Part shown: one piece after another, positions 53,647 through 63,390 of the stretch
Layout of the letters: each line of letters starts with the position of its first letter
How positions within the stretch are numbered: position 1 is the first letter of the stretch
NCBI GenBank assembly: GCA_016721905.1
Contig: JADKHH010000033.1
Location: 124,001-188,000, forward strand
Source of the DNA: Candidatus Opimibacter skivensis
GTDB lineage: Bacteria; Bacteroidota; Bacteroidia; Chitinophagales; Saprospiraceae
Length of the DNA: 64,000 nt
Direction: 5' to 3'
Position numbers and translations under genes: made by a program
The notes under the pieces: generated by a model
What the model was told of the DNA's origin: nothing
Seen by the model: the letters and a program-made list of their open reading frames with translations, nothing else
Databases searched by the model: none

Positions 53647-56034
53647 TTATAAGGCCACTTCCTTCATCATTTCTTTAATCAACTCCTCCGGCGACTCCTC
53701 ATATCTAAAGCCCACTCTGAAAGCCTGCAACCCCGTCGCACCTTGCAAGTCTTCGAGGTGAACACTTTCAAGATTGGTGTCGAGATAATTCGTGGACTGC
53801 AGGTATTGAATGTATTGCAACCACTCATCCGCTTCCCAGTCCTGGCTGTAGACGATGGATAATTTGCCGGGCTGGGTGAGGCGTTCTTCTGAGCCCTTGA
53901 TATGAACCTTGTCAATGCGCTTCTTGAGGATCTCATAGCGCGCATTGTACGCACCATCGACATCAAATCTCCTTTCATCCTGGCGGAAGCGAATCGCCAT
54001 AGGATTGCCGTATGCAAGTATGAGAGATGCAATATCCAAAGGCATCGGTAATTCATGCTTATACGATTGATGTATGTTCTCCACCCCACATACTACCAAC
54101 ATCTGCCAAAGGCGCAAATTCTTAAGATGTATCGGATCCAATACTTTGGTCTGCACGAGTGACTGACCGATAAAGGCATTGTACTCTACCCCATCGGTCT
54201 TGAACTTGTCAAAATAGTGCGGAAACATACCCTGCGCGAGCACCTGTTGCTGATTGACATACTCTGATATGCGCTCATTGATCAGGTTGACAGACTGATC
54301 ATATTCCTTGCGCTCTTTGTAGATGATACCCAGTTTTGGATCCAGCTCCTGCTGGTAGCGATTTACCACACCCTTGAGTTTGTCCTGCGTCATGAGGTAA
54401 TGGAAGGCCGGATCCAATTCACGTCTTACAAAGTCGATGATCTTCACTTCATCTCCAGCCCGCAGTGTACTCCCTAGTGAATCCTTGAATTGATTGATCC
54501 TGAAAGAGAGTTGCTCATAGATCGGTAGCTTCTGCAATTTGAGTGCCTGCTCTATGACCTCTCCTGCAAGCTCTAATTGCTCTTTCAAATCTGCCAGGAT
54601 GGTCCCATTGCGTGCATCTGATGAACCACGGATATCAAATTGTCCATACAGCGGATAAACATCCTGGAAGAAGATATCTGTATCGCCCGGCTTTCCAGTC
54701 AACTCTTCCTGGAAAATAGCTTCAGCGGCCTTGATAAATTTCCAGTTGACGGTCGGGTGCAGGGAAGTAAACTTGTCCTGGATGATCGCATCCAGTTTCA
54801 TGGTGTGCGTATCAATCGCCCTGCCCACGACCAGGCTAAACATCGGTAATACATTGTTGAGCTTTGCAGCCACCATTGAATTTAATACTCCTTGTTTCGG
54901 CGAAGTCAACTCAATAAAAGCAATGATCTTGTTGTCAAGAATTAGCGGGGCAACAATGAAACTGCCTACACCTTTTTTATTCATCCGCCTCACAAAATCA
55001 GACGGCGATGCCATCATCTCCTCTACATTGGAGACCACATGTATTTCCCTCCGCTTGAGCAGCCCGTCAAAGGATGGATCACAAAACCAATCATCCACTG
55101 ATGACTCAAATGTGTCTTCCAATAACCTGCTTGAAGTCGCAGAACCATGCAGTGCACGGATGAGACAGCCGTTTTCATCAAAGGCATCAAAGCCAATATC
55201 AAACTTACCAATATTGAGATATTGCGCCAGTTGTTGCTCGACCTGATCCAGGATAGCATGATCCTGCAGCGCGTTACTCTCCAGCAGCAGACGCTTGAGT
55301 TCTGATAAAGATTCTTCCTGCGTCTGATCGAAGAAGGTGACGATATGAATCCCTTCATAGGTATAGGTGCCTGGTGGAATCATCTTGCGCCACAATGCAA
55401 AATCATCGCTGTTGCTGAGCAGCAATTGAATATCCTCCGGTGACAGCGAGCGCGCATTGTCCTTCGGCTTGATGGCCGAGAAATCATTTGTCGTGATCGC
55501 CTTGTAATGACGCATGACCCCTTGCTCCAGATCGGGGATATCAACTTTACGCGGATGCTTAAAATCGACCGGCACATTGTAGATACTCTCGATGACACGT
55601 GCACAGGCAAACCTGTACAGTTCATCCTCTCCGAAATTCTTCAACCTGATCTTATAGTCTGGCCCTGCTTTACTAAATATCGTTTTTAGTTTCTTCGACA
55701 AATTGAACAAAACCGGCAGAAAGGGTAAGCTCGCGGATTTTGCTTCACTATCATCCAGGATATCAGGGAAAATAGCGGAGAGTAATAAATTGATTTGTTG
55801 ACTATGGGTTTCAACAATATCCAGGTCAGTGATGGGTCCCCGCAGGGTTGGAAAATCAGCTACCGCAGTGAGGACTGCTTTTGCATGCACTTGTTCTGAA
55901 GCGGATCCATGCGCAGCCTTCTCTTCCCAAAACCTGAAGATATGCTCCAGATTCAGGCAGATTTCAAACGGCAAGGGCGGAAAAACCACCTCCCGGGCAA
56001 AAAGATATTGATCATCAGCATGCATATGGTTCAA
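53647..56034 (-). CDS. GAF domain-containing protein
   Basis: The 795-residue soluble protein has a unique N-terminal region (about 1-225), then a segment around residues 230-380 (EGIHIVTFFDQTQEESLSEL ... IVAPLILDNKIIAFIELTSP) that fits a GAF-type sensor fold, and a long helical C-terminal region (RNGTILADLKEQLELAGEVI ... SLILAYGNPMAIRFRQDER). No kinase, cyclase or DNA-binding domain is seen. Similar large GAF proteins occur in Bacteroidota without a known role. A patatin gene lies 70 bases upstream on the same strand, so the two may be co-transcribed. Confidence 0.78.
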   Translation of the reverse strand: MNHMHADDQYLFAREVVFPPLPFEICLNLEHIFRFWEEKAAHGSASEQVHAKAVLTAVADFPTLRGPITDLDIVETHSQQINLLLSAIFPDILDDSEAKSASLPFLPVLFNLSKKLKTIFSKAGPDYKIRLKNFGEDELYRFACARVIESIYNVPVDFKHPRKVDIPDLEQGVMRHYKAITTNDFSAIKPKDNARSLSPEDIQLLLSNSDDFALWRKMIPPGTYTYEGIHIVTFFDQTQEESLSELKRLLLESNALQDHAILDQVEQQLAQYLNIGKFDIGFDAFDENGCLIRALHGSATSSRLLEDTFESSVDDWFCDPSFDGLLKRREIHVVSNVEEMMASPSDFVRRMNKKGVGSFIVAPLILDNKIIAFIELTSPKQGVLNSMVAAKLNNVLPMFSLVVGRAIDTHTMKLDAIIQDKFTSLHPTVNWKFIKAAEAIFQEELTGKPGDTDIFFQDVYPLYGQFDIRGSSDARNGTILADLKEQLELAGEVIEQALKLQKLPIYEQLSFRINQFKDSLGSTLRAGDEVKIIDFVRRELDPAFHYLMTQDKLKGVVNRYQQELDPKLGIIYKERKEYDQSVNLINERISEYVNQQQVLAQGMFPHYFDKFKTDGVEYNAFIGQSLVQTKVLDPIHLKNLRLWQMLVVCGVENIHQSYKHELPMPLDIASLILAYGNPMAIRFRQDERRFDVDGAYNARYEILKKRIDKVHIKGSEERLTQPGKLSIVYSQDWEADEWLQYIQYLQSTNYLDTNLESVHLEDLQGATGLQAFRVGFRYEESPEELIKEMMKEVAL

Positions 56035-56104
56035 TGTTGGAGTTGAAGCAGGGCCTTCAGTTCAAAAAGATAATACAAATCTATTAAAGGAATGGATGTT
56101 AGCA

Positions 56105-57010
56105 TCATCGGCCTGTGTCCCAGAAACCGTCCTTGAACATCTTCTCTGCATGTGCATAGCCCATATACCACCATTTGAGCATTTGCCTGGGATCGAAGAT
56201 GAAGCTATTGTCCGTAAGCTCGATAGGTGTATGGATGAGCCTCGTTCTGTTACCGGATAGCCGGGACTCAGACAGGCCCATCTGGATATCGTCATGCGCG
56301 AGTTGGTTTTGCATAAAGTTGAAGGTCTTGAGCATCAGCATAAACGCATTGGAAGCCGGAGGAGAGGTGCTGACTTTGTGTCTCGGTTGGAGGACAATGG
56401 CGTCAATTTCAGTTGCGCCGAGGCTGATAGCTTCCTGAATAGGTATAGGATTTCCGAAGCCGGCATCAGCATATTCACATCCGTCCTTGATCGCGAGGCT
56501 CATGAATGGTACGAGATTGCACGACATCCAGATCCAGTCGCAGAAATCCTCATAGGTGCAGTCACGGGCATATTTATATTCAACCTGATTGTGCGTAAGA
56601 TTAGACACCGTAGCAATCACTTGCTTGCCACTCGCCTGCAGGGCCTCCCATGTCTTCTCCGGAAATGCTCTGCTGATCAGGTGCTTCAGATTTCTGCTCT
56701 CTCCAAAAGTTTTCCGGCCTTGCATAAACTGTAGGAGGATGCGGAAGTGATTGAAACTTGCCTTGAAACCTTCTTCTGTTTTGTGCAGAAAAAAAGGGCA
56801 GTTGCTGAAGATATCGCGTTGATGACTGGTGGTATAAGCCTTCTTCAGGTCTTCAAAAGCATTGACTGCTATCAGTGGTACTAACAAGCTACCGGTCGAT
56901 GAACCAATGAGGATGTCCCAATTCATACCCGCCTCCTTGGACAGGAATTCAACAAAGCCTCCTGCCCATGCGCCTTTGGCTCCACCACCGGAGATGACTA
57001 GCGCTTTCAT
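56105..57010 (-). CDS. Patatin-like phospholipase family protein
   Basis: Patatin-like proteins are lipid acyl hydrolases with a Ser-Asp dyad. The 301-residue protein has the oxyanion loop SGGGAKGAWAGG (7-18), the nucleophile elbow GSSTGSLL (Ser38) and a C-terminal aspartate in CEYADAGFGNPIP, where DAG stands for the usual DG[A/G]. There is no signal peptide, so it is probably cytoplasmic or membrane-associated. It precedes the GAF gene on the same strand. Confidence 0.9.
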   Translation of the reverse strand: MKALVISGGGAKGAWAGGFVEFLSKEAGMNWDILIGSSTGSLLVPLIAVNAFEDLKKAYTTSHQRDIFSNCPFFLHKTEEGFKASFNHFRILLQFMQGRKTFGESRNLKHLISRAFPEKTWEALQASGKQVIATVSNLTHNQVEYKYARDCTYEDFCDWIWMSCNLVPFMSLAIKDGCEYADAGFGNPIPIQEAISLGATEIDAIVLQPRHKVSTSPPASNAFMLMLKTFNFMQNQLAHDDIQMGLSESRLSGNRTRLIHTPIELTDNSFIFDPRQMLKWWYMGYAHAEKMFKDGFWDTGR

Positions 57011-57065
57011 GAGGGGATAGATGCGTGAGTAGACATTGATTGGGCCGTTTCGATGACTTGTGCAA

Positions 57066-57210
57066 TGTAGAAGATTTTTGGTTGATGGGTTGATTTGTTG
57101 ATGAGTTTATTGGTTGATGGGTTGATTTGTTGATGAGTTTATTGGTTGATGAGTTTATTGGTTGATGAGTTGATCTGTTGATGAGTTGATCTGTTGATAA
57201 GTTTAGGAGG
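57066..57210. repeat. GTTGATGAGTTGAT simple repeats
   Basis: About a dozen imperfect copies of a 10-12 base motif (GTTGATGGGTTGATTTGTTG and similar) fill the spacer before the SDR gene. The motif is the complement of the arrays at 8.05 and 58.85 kb. ORFs across it give only repeated INRSTHQPINSSTN-like peptides. Confidence 0.8.
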
Positions 57211-57440
57211 TTAGGGCTTAGGAGGTTAGCCATGTCGACAGAATGGGGATATAGGCACAGTGTTTAGAAAGTCTAAAACAAAAAACAAAGTTGAACGTAG
57301 GTTTTACCTGCGCTCGCGTACGACCGATCAAAGAAATCATGCATCAAGTAATAATCTGTGCAGCCGTATCCGACGGCAGGTAATGGTTTGGATTTCTTAC
57401 GCTCTTACTCTCTTACTCTCTTACACTTACCGAAATACCC

Positions 57441-57448
57441 TACATTTG
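57441..57448 (+). promoter_or_regulatory. Candidate -7 box (TACATTTG) for the SDR gene
   Basis: An exact TANNTTTG match lies 36 bases before ATG 57485. Upstream is a CTCTTACTCTCTTAC repeat with no clear -33 box. Confidence 0.35.
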
Positions 57449-57484
57449 TTCAGGTCCGCACATATTGTGGATGAGATACGTCGC

Positions 57485-58315
57485 ATGTCAACAGTACTCA
57501 CAAACAAAACCGCCATCATCACCGGTGGCAGCCGGGGAATCGGCCTGGCGATCGCCAAAAAACTGGCAGCAGCAGGGGTGAATGTCGTCGTGGCCGCAAA
57601 GACCACCGAACCACATCCGAAACTGCCGGGGACAATCTATGAAGCTGCAGAAGAAATCAAGGCAATGGGCGGAAACGCACTGGCTCTGGTATTAGATCTC
57701 AGGGATGAGGCCATGATTGAAAAAGTCGCGATGGATACGGTGGCGCAGTTTGGTGGCATCGATATCCTGGTCAACAATGCAAGCGCAATCTATCTGGCGG
57801 GCATCGAGCATACACCTTCTAAGCGATACGATCTCATGCATCAGATCAATGTCAGGGGCACTTTTCTGATGTCACAGGCCTGCATACCATTTTTGAAGAA
57901 ATCATCACACCCGCATATCCTCAACCTCTCCCCTCCCCTCGATATGAACCCTGCGTGGTTTGAAAACTTTACGGCATACACCATGAGCAAATTCGGAATG
58001 AGCATGGTTGCCATGGGACTTGCTGCCGAAATGAAACCATATGGAATAGCAGCCAATGCATTGTGGCCGCGCACCACGATTGCTACTGCGGCGGTGCAGA
58101 ACTTACTAGGCGGAGACGCACTCATACGTCAATCGAGATGGCCGGCTATCGTGGCCGATGCTGCAGCAATCATCCTGTCCCGAAACCCTAAAGAGACTAC
58201 AGGGCAGTTTTTTATAGATGAAGACGTGTTGCGGGAAAGTGGAATAACTGATTTCACTGGTTATGCTGTAGATCCGACAACTGATCTGGCGCCGGATTTG
58301 TTTATCACGCTATGA
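57485..58315 (+). CDS. Short-chain dehydrogenase/reductase, HSDL2-like
   Basis: The 276-residue protein is an SDR oxidoreductase with the NAD(P)-binding motif TGGSRGIG (13-20), DILVNNASAIYL and active-site YTMSK in NFTAYTMSKFGMSM. The ILNLSPPLDMNPAWFENFTA segment and NALWPRTTIATAA match the HSDL2-like branch, whose members lack the C-terminal SCP2 domain when bacterial. The substrate is unknown. ATG 57485 fits the family start; the ORF extends to 57260 only through repeats. It overlaps the next gene by 4 bases. Confidence 0.9.
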   Translation: MSTVLTNKTAIITGGSRGIGLAIAKKLAAAGVNVVVAAKTTEPHPKLPGTIYEAAEEIKAMGGNALALVLDLRDEAMIEKVAMDTVAQFGGIDILVNNASAIYLAGIEHTPSKRYDLMHQINVRGTFLMSQACIPFLKKSSHPHILNLSPPLDMNPAWFENFTAYTMSKFGMSMVAMGLAAEMKPYGIAANALWPRTTIATAAVQNLLGGDALIRQSRWPAIVADAAAIILSRNPKETTGQFFIDEDVLRESGITDFTGYAVDPTTDLAPDLFITL

Positions 58316-58806
58316 AGAAAGAACGGAAGGACAAGGACTTTATCAAAGCCGCTTATTTTGAAGGCGGCAGAACAGCGATGGATGCTTATGTCAAGAAAGA
58401 AATGCGCTATCCGAAGGAAGCTTTGGCTGCAAAAGTTGAGGGCAGGGTGACCATCCGGTATACCGTTGATTTTAAAGGGAAGGTGATTGATGCAAAAGTA
58501 GTTTCAGGTATAGGCCATGGTTGTGACGAAGAGGCCCTCCGGATCATCCGCACCATGACTTTCAAAGTACCGGAAGATGGAAAGATCAAATCAAAGTTCA
58601 GCCACCAGGTAAATATTCATTTCCGGCTGCCCGGCTCACCGGCAGTATTACCTGCTACTAAAAAAATAAATCCCGCCCCACAAGGCCTACAAGTTCAGTA
58701 CCAGGTCACTACAACACCTGCTGCCCCTAAAAAGCAGCCCGCTTCCAAATCATCATCCTATCAGTTTACCATCCAATTACCCAATAGCAACAAAATAAAA
58801 GAATGA
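58312..58806 (+). CDS. TonB C-terminal domain protein without membrane anchor
   Basis: The 164-residue protein consists of a TonB C-terminal-like domain (about 20-108: YPKEALAAKVEGRVTIRYTV, DAKVVSGIGHGCDEEALRII) and a Pro/Ser/Lys-rich tail. Unlike true TonB it has no N-terminal membrane helix or signal peptide and begins MKKERKDKDFIKAAYF. It overlaps the SDR gene by 4 bases, so the two are probably co-translated. The role of a cytoplasmic TonB-like domain is unknown. Confidence 0.8.
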   Translation: MKKERKDKDFIKAAYFEGGRTAMDAYVKKEMRYPKEALAAKVEGRVTIRYTVDFKGKVIDAKVVSGIGHGCDEEALRIIRTMTFKVPEDGKIKSKFSHQVNIHFRLPGSPAVLPATKKINPAPQGLQVQYQVTTTPAAPKKQPASKSSSYQFTIQLPNSNKIKE

Positions 58807-58840
58807 TTAATCTTGTTTAGAATATCTCAAACATCAACCT

Positions 58841-59022
58841 ATCAACTCATCAACCTATCAACTCATCAACCTATCAACCATGAAGTACTTTGAATATGGT
58901 CTACCTTGTTAAGTGATAGTTTTTTGTATGACTTCATGGTAAACCTATCAACTGATCAACCCATCAACTCATCAACCTATCAACCCATCAACCTATCAAC
59001 CCATCAACTCATCAACCCATAT
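58841..59022. repeat. ATCAACCTATCAACTC simple repeats before acyl-CoA dehydrogenase gene
   Basis: Two blocks of ATCAACCTATCAACTCATCA repeats (58841-58879 and 58943-59022) are separated by about 65 bases that contain CATGAAGTACTTTGAATATG and its imperfect inverse near 58930. There is no gene between 58807 and 59033. Confidence 0.75.
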
Positions 59023-59033
59023 AAACAGTTCCA

Positions 59034-60956
59034 ATGACAACACCTAAAGCCCTTCGCGGCGGAGAATTTATCATCAGGGATTCCGTCTACACGGATGTGT
59101 TTATACCTGAAGAATTCAATGAGGACCAACGCATGGTCAAGCAGATGTGCCAGGACTTTGTGGCGGAAATAGGCGCTAAGGCGCACGAACTGGATGCCCA
59201 GGTCGAACTCATGGAAAAATCCGGTGAACTCGGTTTGCTGGGTGCGCATATTCCTGAAATGTACGGAGGCAATCCGCTGGATACAAATGCCAATACACTC
59301 ATTGCTGATGAACTCGGCAAAGCAGGAGGTTCCTTTGATACCACCTTCGCTGCGCATATCGGTATCGGTATGTTGCCGATCCTCTATTTCGGCACGGATG
59401 AGCAAAAGAAAAAATACCTGCCTAAACTTTGCTCCGGTGAAATGAAAGCAGCTTACTGCCTTACAGAACCCGGATCGGGATCAGATGCGCTTGCGGCAAA
59501 AACACGTGCTGATCTTTCTGCTGATGGCAAACAATATATCCTCAACGGCCAGAAAATGTGGATCACCAATGCAGGCTTTGCTGACGTGTTTACGGTATTT
59601 GCTAAAATCGGAGGAGAGCAATTTACCGGCTTCATTGTCGAAGCTAAAACACCTGGTATCACACTGGGTGCTGAAGAAAAGAAACTCGGGATCAAAGGTT
59701 CGTCTACCCGCCAGGTGTTTTTTGAAAATGTAGCAATACCTACTGAAAATGTACTTGGAAAAATCGGACATGGACACCTCATCGCTTTCAATACACTGAA
59801 TATCGGTCGTTTCAAACTTGGCACTATGGCCATGGGTGGTTCGAAAAAAAGTATTTCGATCGCCGTTAAATATGCCAATGAGCGGATTCAGTTTGGTCAG
59901 CCCATAGCCCAATTTGGTGCGATCAAACACAAGCTTGGGGAAATGGGCGCCATTATTTTCGCACTTGAATCCGCCACCTACCGTCTATCAGACATGATGG
60001 GTAAGTTGAAAGATGAACTGACCTCTGCCGGGAGTTCCTTTGAACAGGCGATGCTTGATGCCGCCAAAGAATTTGCGGCTGAATGTGCGATAGTAAAAGT
60101 GGCCGGATCAGAGTACCTGGATTTTGTCATTGATGAGATGTTGCAGATCCATGGAGGTAATGGTTTCTCCGAGGAGTATCCTGCATCCCGTGCTTATCGT
60201 GATGCACGTATCAACAGGATCTATGAGGGGACGAATGAGATCAACCGATTGCTGCTCGTTGACAGAATCATCAAGAAGGCACTGAAAGGTGAACTCGACC
60301 TGGTCGGGCCAGCATGGGCGGTGCAGAAAGAGCTGATGTCTATGCCTACCAAAACAACCGACGAGGGACCATGGGCGGCAGAACATCTCGCTATCCAGCA
60401 CTTCAAGAAAAATATGCTGCTGGTCGCGGGTGCTGCTGTCAAATACCAATTGGACGGAAAGCACGATCTCAATCATGAGCAGGAAATCGTCATGCACATC
60501 GCGGATATCGGGATCGATTGTTTCATCGCCGAATCACTTTTACTGAGAGCAGAAAAACTTGCAGCAGGCAGTTTTACCTATCCGGCAGAAGTCGTAAAAG
60601 CGATCACACAACTCTTCCTGAGCGAGGCGCAGGCCAGGATTCAGAAGCACGCCACGGACGCTTTGATGGCATTTGCGACAGGAGATGAGCTCATCATCAT
60701 GCTCAAAGGGGTAAAAGATTTAGTAATTATCCGGCCGTCAACACCGTCCAGGCGAGACGAATTATTGCTGATCATCTCATCGCAGGAAACGAATATTCAC
60801 TCGAATTTTAAAAATATAACACGATGGGATCTGTTCAATCGATCGTCATACGACCTGTCAAAAGAGGTGAACCAAAACGAATCACGGAGGCCAATATATT
60901 TGTTGGCGGTATCGAAGGTGATCATTTTTTCAAACCCGAAAGTGGACGACAGGTGA
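59034..60956 (+). CDS. Acyl-CoA dehydrogenase, C terminus altered by a probable one-base deletion
   Basis: The enzyme oxidises acyl-CoA to enoyl-CoA with FAD in fatty-acid beta-oxidation. It has CLTEPGSGSDALAAKTRA, KMWITNAGFADVFTVFAKIG, the helical domain with FGQPIAQFGAIKHKLGEMGA, IHGGNGFSEEYPASRAYRDA and the catalytic-glutamate region IYEGTNEINRLLLVD, plus an extended C-terminal domain. As written the ORF has 640 residues. At GGCCG (60733-60738) one added base restores the family-like end NTVQARRIIADHLIAGNEYS, with a stop at 60811 (592 residues), 12 bases before the next gene. The current extra tail overlaps that gene and looks artificial. Confidence 0.9.
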   Translation: MTTPKALRGGEFIIRDSVYTDVFIPEEFNEDQRMVKQMCQDFVAEIGAKAHELDAQVELMEKSGELGLLGAHIPEMYGGNPLDTNANTLIADELGKAGGSFDTTFAAHIGIGMLPILYFGTDEQKKKYLPKLCSGEMKAAYCLTEPGSGSDALAAKTRADLSADGKQYILNGQKMWITNAGFADVFTVFAKIGGEQFTGFIVEAKTPGITLGAEEKKLGIKGSSTRQVFFENVAIPTENVLGKIGHGHLIAFNTLNIGRFKLGTMAMGGSKKSISIAVKYANERIQFGQPIAQFGAIKHKLGEMGAIIFALESATYRLSDMMGKLKDELTSAGSSFEQAMLDAAKEFAAECAIVKVAGSEYLDFVIDEMLQIHGGNGFSEEYPASRAYRDARINRIYEGTNEINRLLLVDRIIKKALKGELDLVGPAWAVQKELMSMPTKTTDEGPWAAEHLAIQHFKKNMLLVAGAAVKYQLDGKHDLNHEQEIVMHIADIGIDCFIAESLLLRAEKLAAGSFTYPAEVVKAITQLFLSEAQARIQKHATDALMAFATGDELIIMLKGVKDLVIIRPSTPSRRDELLLIISSQETNIHSNFKNITRWDLFNRSSYDLSKEVNQNESRRPIYLLAVSKVIIFSNPKVDDR

Positions 60957-61261
60957 CCTTAGTCGCTGCCCATGATCTGGCTACAGTGTCCGCCAATGTT
61001 GGGTTTCAAGGCGACGCGCATACAGCATGTAGACGAAACATTTGCGTGGATACATTACCTGGAGGCGACCTTACCGGAAAACAAATTGCACTTGGTGAGG
61101 AAGTCATACTGGAGATCACCTGCTATTGCCATCCATGCAAACGAATGAATGAAAACTTCGGCGATGGTGCAGTGGAAGCGTTTGATGAAAAAGCAGGATG
61201 GGGTGCTGCGGTGATCCGTGAAGGTCATATCCGGGTCGGAGATGCCTTTCGGGTGCTCTAA
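60824..61261 (+). CDS. MOSC domain-containing protein
   Basis: MOSC domains are sulfur-carrier domains of molybdenum-cofactor sulfurases and related YiiM/YuaD-type proteins. The 145-residue stand-alone domain shows VKRGEPKRITEANIFVGGIE, GDHF, CRRNICVDTLPGGDL and the conserved cysteine region ITCYCHPCKRMNENFGDG ending in GWGAAVIREGHIRVGDAF. The gene begins 12 bases after the restored stop of the acyl-CoA dehydrogenase gene. Substrate and cofactor are unknown. Confidence 0.87.
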   Translation: MGSVQSIVIRPVKRGEPKRITEANIFVGGIEGDHFFKPESGRQVTLVAAHDLATVSANVGFQGDAHTACRRNICVDTLPGGDLTGKQIALGEEVILEITCYCHPCKRMNENFGDGAVEAFDEKAGWGAAVIREGHIRVGDAFRVL

Positions 61262-61364
61262 AAAAAAATGATGTGGGGGGTACAATCTATCAAACAGTCG
61301 TTTATCTTTGATATCAGAATAATTGATATCCTTTACTATCAACATTCAAATTCGTATCAAGAAG

Positions 61365-61395
61365 ATCAGCGCTAACATGGCGCTGATTTTTTTTT
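61365..61395 (+). terminator. Rho-independent terminator after the MOSC gene
   Basis: ATCAGCGC-TAACATG-GCGCTGAT is followed by nine T. It is about 100 bases after the MOSC stop and directly before the repeat block. Confidence 0.85.
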
Positions 61396-61800
61396 GTCGT
61401 TTCGGCTACGCTCCACGGCCGGGAAATTTGAAAGGGCCGTTTCGACTACGCTCAACGACCTGAAATTTATTCCTGGGAAATCAGTAGGGAGCGTACCAGG
61501 AATTTTGAATTGATTGTTTCAGCTACGCTCAACGACCGGGAATTGAAATGCATCGTTTCGGCTACGCTCAACGACCGAGAAATTCCCCAAGATATCCATA
61601 GGTCTCACCAAGGGAATTTTGAATGGATCGTTTCGGCTGCGCTCAACGATCCGAAATTTCTGCAGCCTAGCAATAGATTGATTGGCTCGACTTCGCTTAA
61701 CAATAGAAATCGAAAATCACCTTCTGACGACTCACGACTCACGACTCTCCCAAATCCACTCACAATTCACAACTCACAACTCACAATTCTTTTTTAACTT
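61396..61800. repeat. TCGTTTCGGCTACGCTCAACGACC repeats and CACAACTCACAA repeats
   Basis: Five direct copies of a motif beginning CGTTTCGRCTACGCTC and continuing with AACGACC start at about 61398, 61438, 61517, 61553 and 61628, each followed by GRAATT or GAAATT. From 61730 ACTCACGACTCACAATTCAC repeats lead up to the next gene. There is no gene between 61262 and 61840. Confidence 0.8.
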
Positions 61801-61840
61801 TACCGTGCTCACACCCGATTTAAAGAACCTTTAAATTCGG

Positions 61841-63379
61841 ATGATTATGAAACCCACTTTCAAACCAGCTTACCACCTTCTATTGCTGATATGCTGCTTC
61901 ATGCTTGCGATCCCATGTTATGGGGCCACAAAGTATGTATCTACTTCAGGCAATAATAGCAACTCAGGCAACTCCTGGGCCCAGGCCTGGCGCACACTCC
62001 AGTATGCAGCCGATCAGGTCAATGCTGGTGATTCTGTCTGGATTGCTGATGGCAACTATGCAGGATTTGATCTCCGCACTACCGGGACCGCCGCAAACCC
62101 GATTGTTTTCATCGCCTTCGGAAATAGTGCTGTCATCAATGCACCTAATCCGGTCACAACAGATGGCATCAACATTGAAGATGCAAACTATATCGAGGTC
62201 AACGGTGTCCGGGTGATCAACCAACCAAGGAATGGAATCAGATTGGTATTTGCAGATAATTGTATTGTGCGCAATACGTTCTGCGATAATAATTTTGAAC
62301 GGGGCATCTTCACCGGCTTTACAGATGATATCCTACTTGAATACAACGAATGTCTCAACTCCATTGATGAGCATGGCATCTATGTATCCAACAGTAGTGA
62401 CCGATCGATCATTCGATACAATATCTGTCATCATAACAACCGGGGAGGAATCCAGATCAATGCGGATGGAAGCCAGGGAGGGGACGGCATCAGCACCGAT
62501 CCTGAAATCTATGGCAACATCATCTATGAAAATGGAGTCGCCGGTGGAGGCGCCATCAACCTCGATGGTGTGCAAGGTGCTTTTATCTACAACAATCTGC
62601 TCTATGAAAATCATGCTACTGGCATAGCCCTATTCCAGCAGGATGGAAATGAGCCTTCCATCAATGCAGACATCGTACACAACACGATCATCAATGCGAG
62701 CAATGCACGCTGGTGTATCCTCGCGGTCAATGGTTCGTCAGGTGCACAGGTCTTTAACAATATCCTGATCAACCAACATCCCTGGAGAGGAAGTATCGCA
62801 CTCGATCCGGATGCCGTGCCGGGATTTGATTCGGATTACAATATTGTCGTCAACAGTCTGAGCAATGAAGGAGATGGACAAGCCATGACCCTGACCGAAT
62901 GGCAGGCACTCGGATATGATGCCAACAGTATGATTGCCGACCCACTCAATGAACTGTTTGTAATTCCAGGATCAGACTACCATCTGCTCAATGATGCACA
63001 GGCTGTCGATGAAGGCAGTGCTGCTTTTGCATTTGGCATCAATGAGGATATCGAGGGCACCACGCGACCACAAGGTGCGCAACATGATATAGGGGCGTAC
63101 GAGGCAGAAGGATCACTGGCCGTGGAGGAAGAAGAAGAAACTCCTGACATCTACAACCCTGGTATAATCATCAATGCTGAATCAATCTCCTGGGCTCGCG
63201 GATTGAACGGCACCTTGACGCTTTTGAATGTTGAAGGAAAAGTTATCGCCAGACGCGATATCAGTGCGGCAGGAGAGGTCACGCTACATGATCTGGTGCC
63301 GGGCGTATATCTCGCTACCGTTCACACTCCACGTGGATTGCAATGGAGTAAAGGGTTTGTCTTTTCAGGGAAACGCTAG
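61841..63379 (+). CDS. Secreted right-handed beta-helix protein with T9SS-type C-terminal domain
   Basis: The 512-residue protein has a signal peptide (about 1-28, LLLLICCFMLAIPCYGATKY) and starts like choice-of-anchor beta-helix proteins (KYVSTSGNNSNSGNSWAQAW). A parallel beta-helix (about 60-400) follows, with repeated ...N.i.n......GI.......i..N turns such as NGIRLVFADNCIVRNTFCDN and HGIYVSNSSDRSIIRYNICH. The last 75 residues (LLNVEGKVIARRDIS, LHDLVPGVYLATVHTPRGLQ, WSKGFVFSGK) fit a type IX secretion sorting domain. Such folds bind or cleave polysaccharides; no catalytic residues can be assigned. Confidence 0.87.
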   Translation: MIMKPTFKPAYHLLLLICCFMLAIPCYGATKYVSTSGNNSNSGNSWAQAWRTLQYAADQVNAGDSVWIADGNYAGFDLRTTGTAANPIVFIAFGNSAVINAPNPVTTDGINIEDANYIEVNGVRVINQPRNGIRLVFADNCIVRNTFCDNNFERGIFTGFTDDILLEYNECLNSIDEHGIYVSNSSDRSIIRYNICHHNNRGGIQINADGSQGGDGISTDPEIYGNIIYENGVAGGGAINLDGVQGAFIYNNLLYENHATGIALFQQDGNEPSINADIVHNTIINASNARWCILAVNGSSGAQVFNNILINQHPWRGSIALDPDAVPGFDSDYNIVVNSLSNEGDGQAMTLTEWQALGYDANSMIADPLNELFVIPGSDYHLLNDAQAVDEGSAAFAFGINEDIEGTTRPQGAQHDIGAYEAEGSLAVEEEEETPDIYNPGIIINAESISWARGLNGTLTLLNVEGKVIARRDISAAGEVTLHDLVPGVYLATVHTPRGLQWSKGFVFSGKR

Positions 63380-63390
63380 TTCTCCATCCT

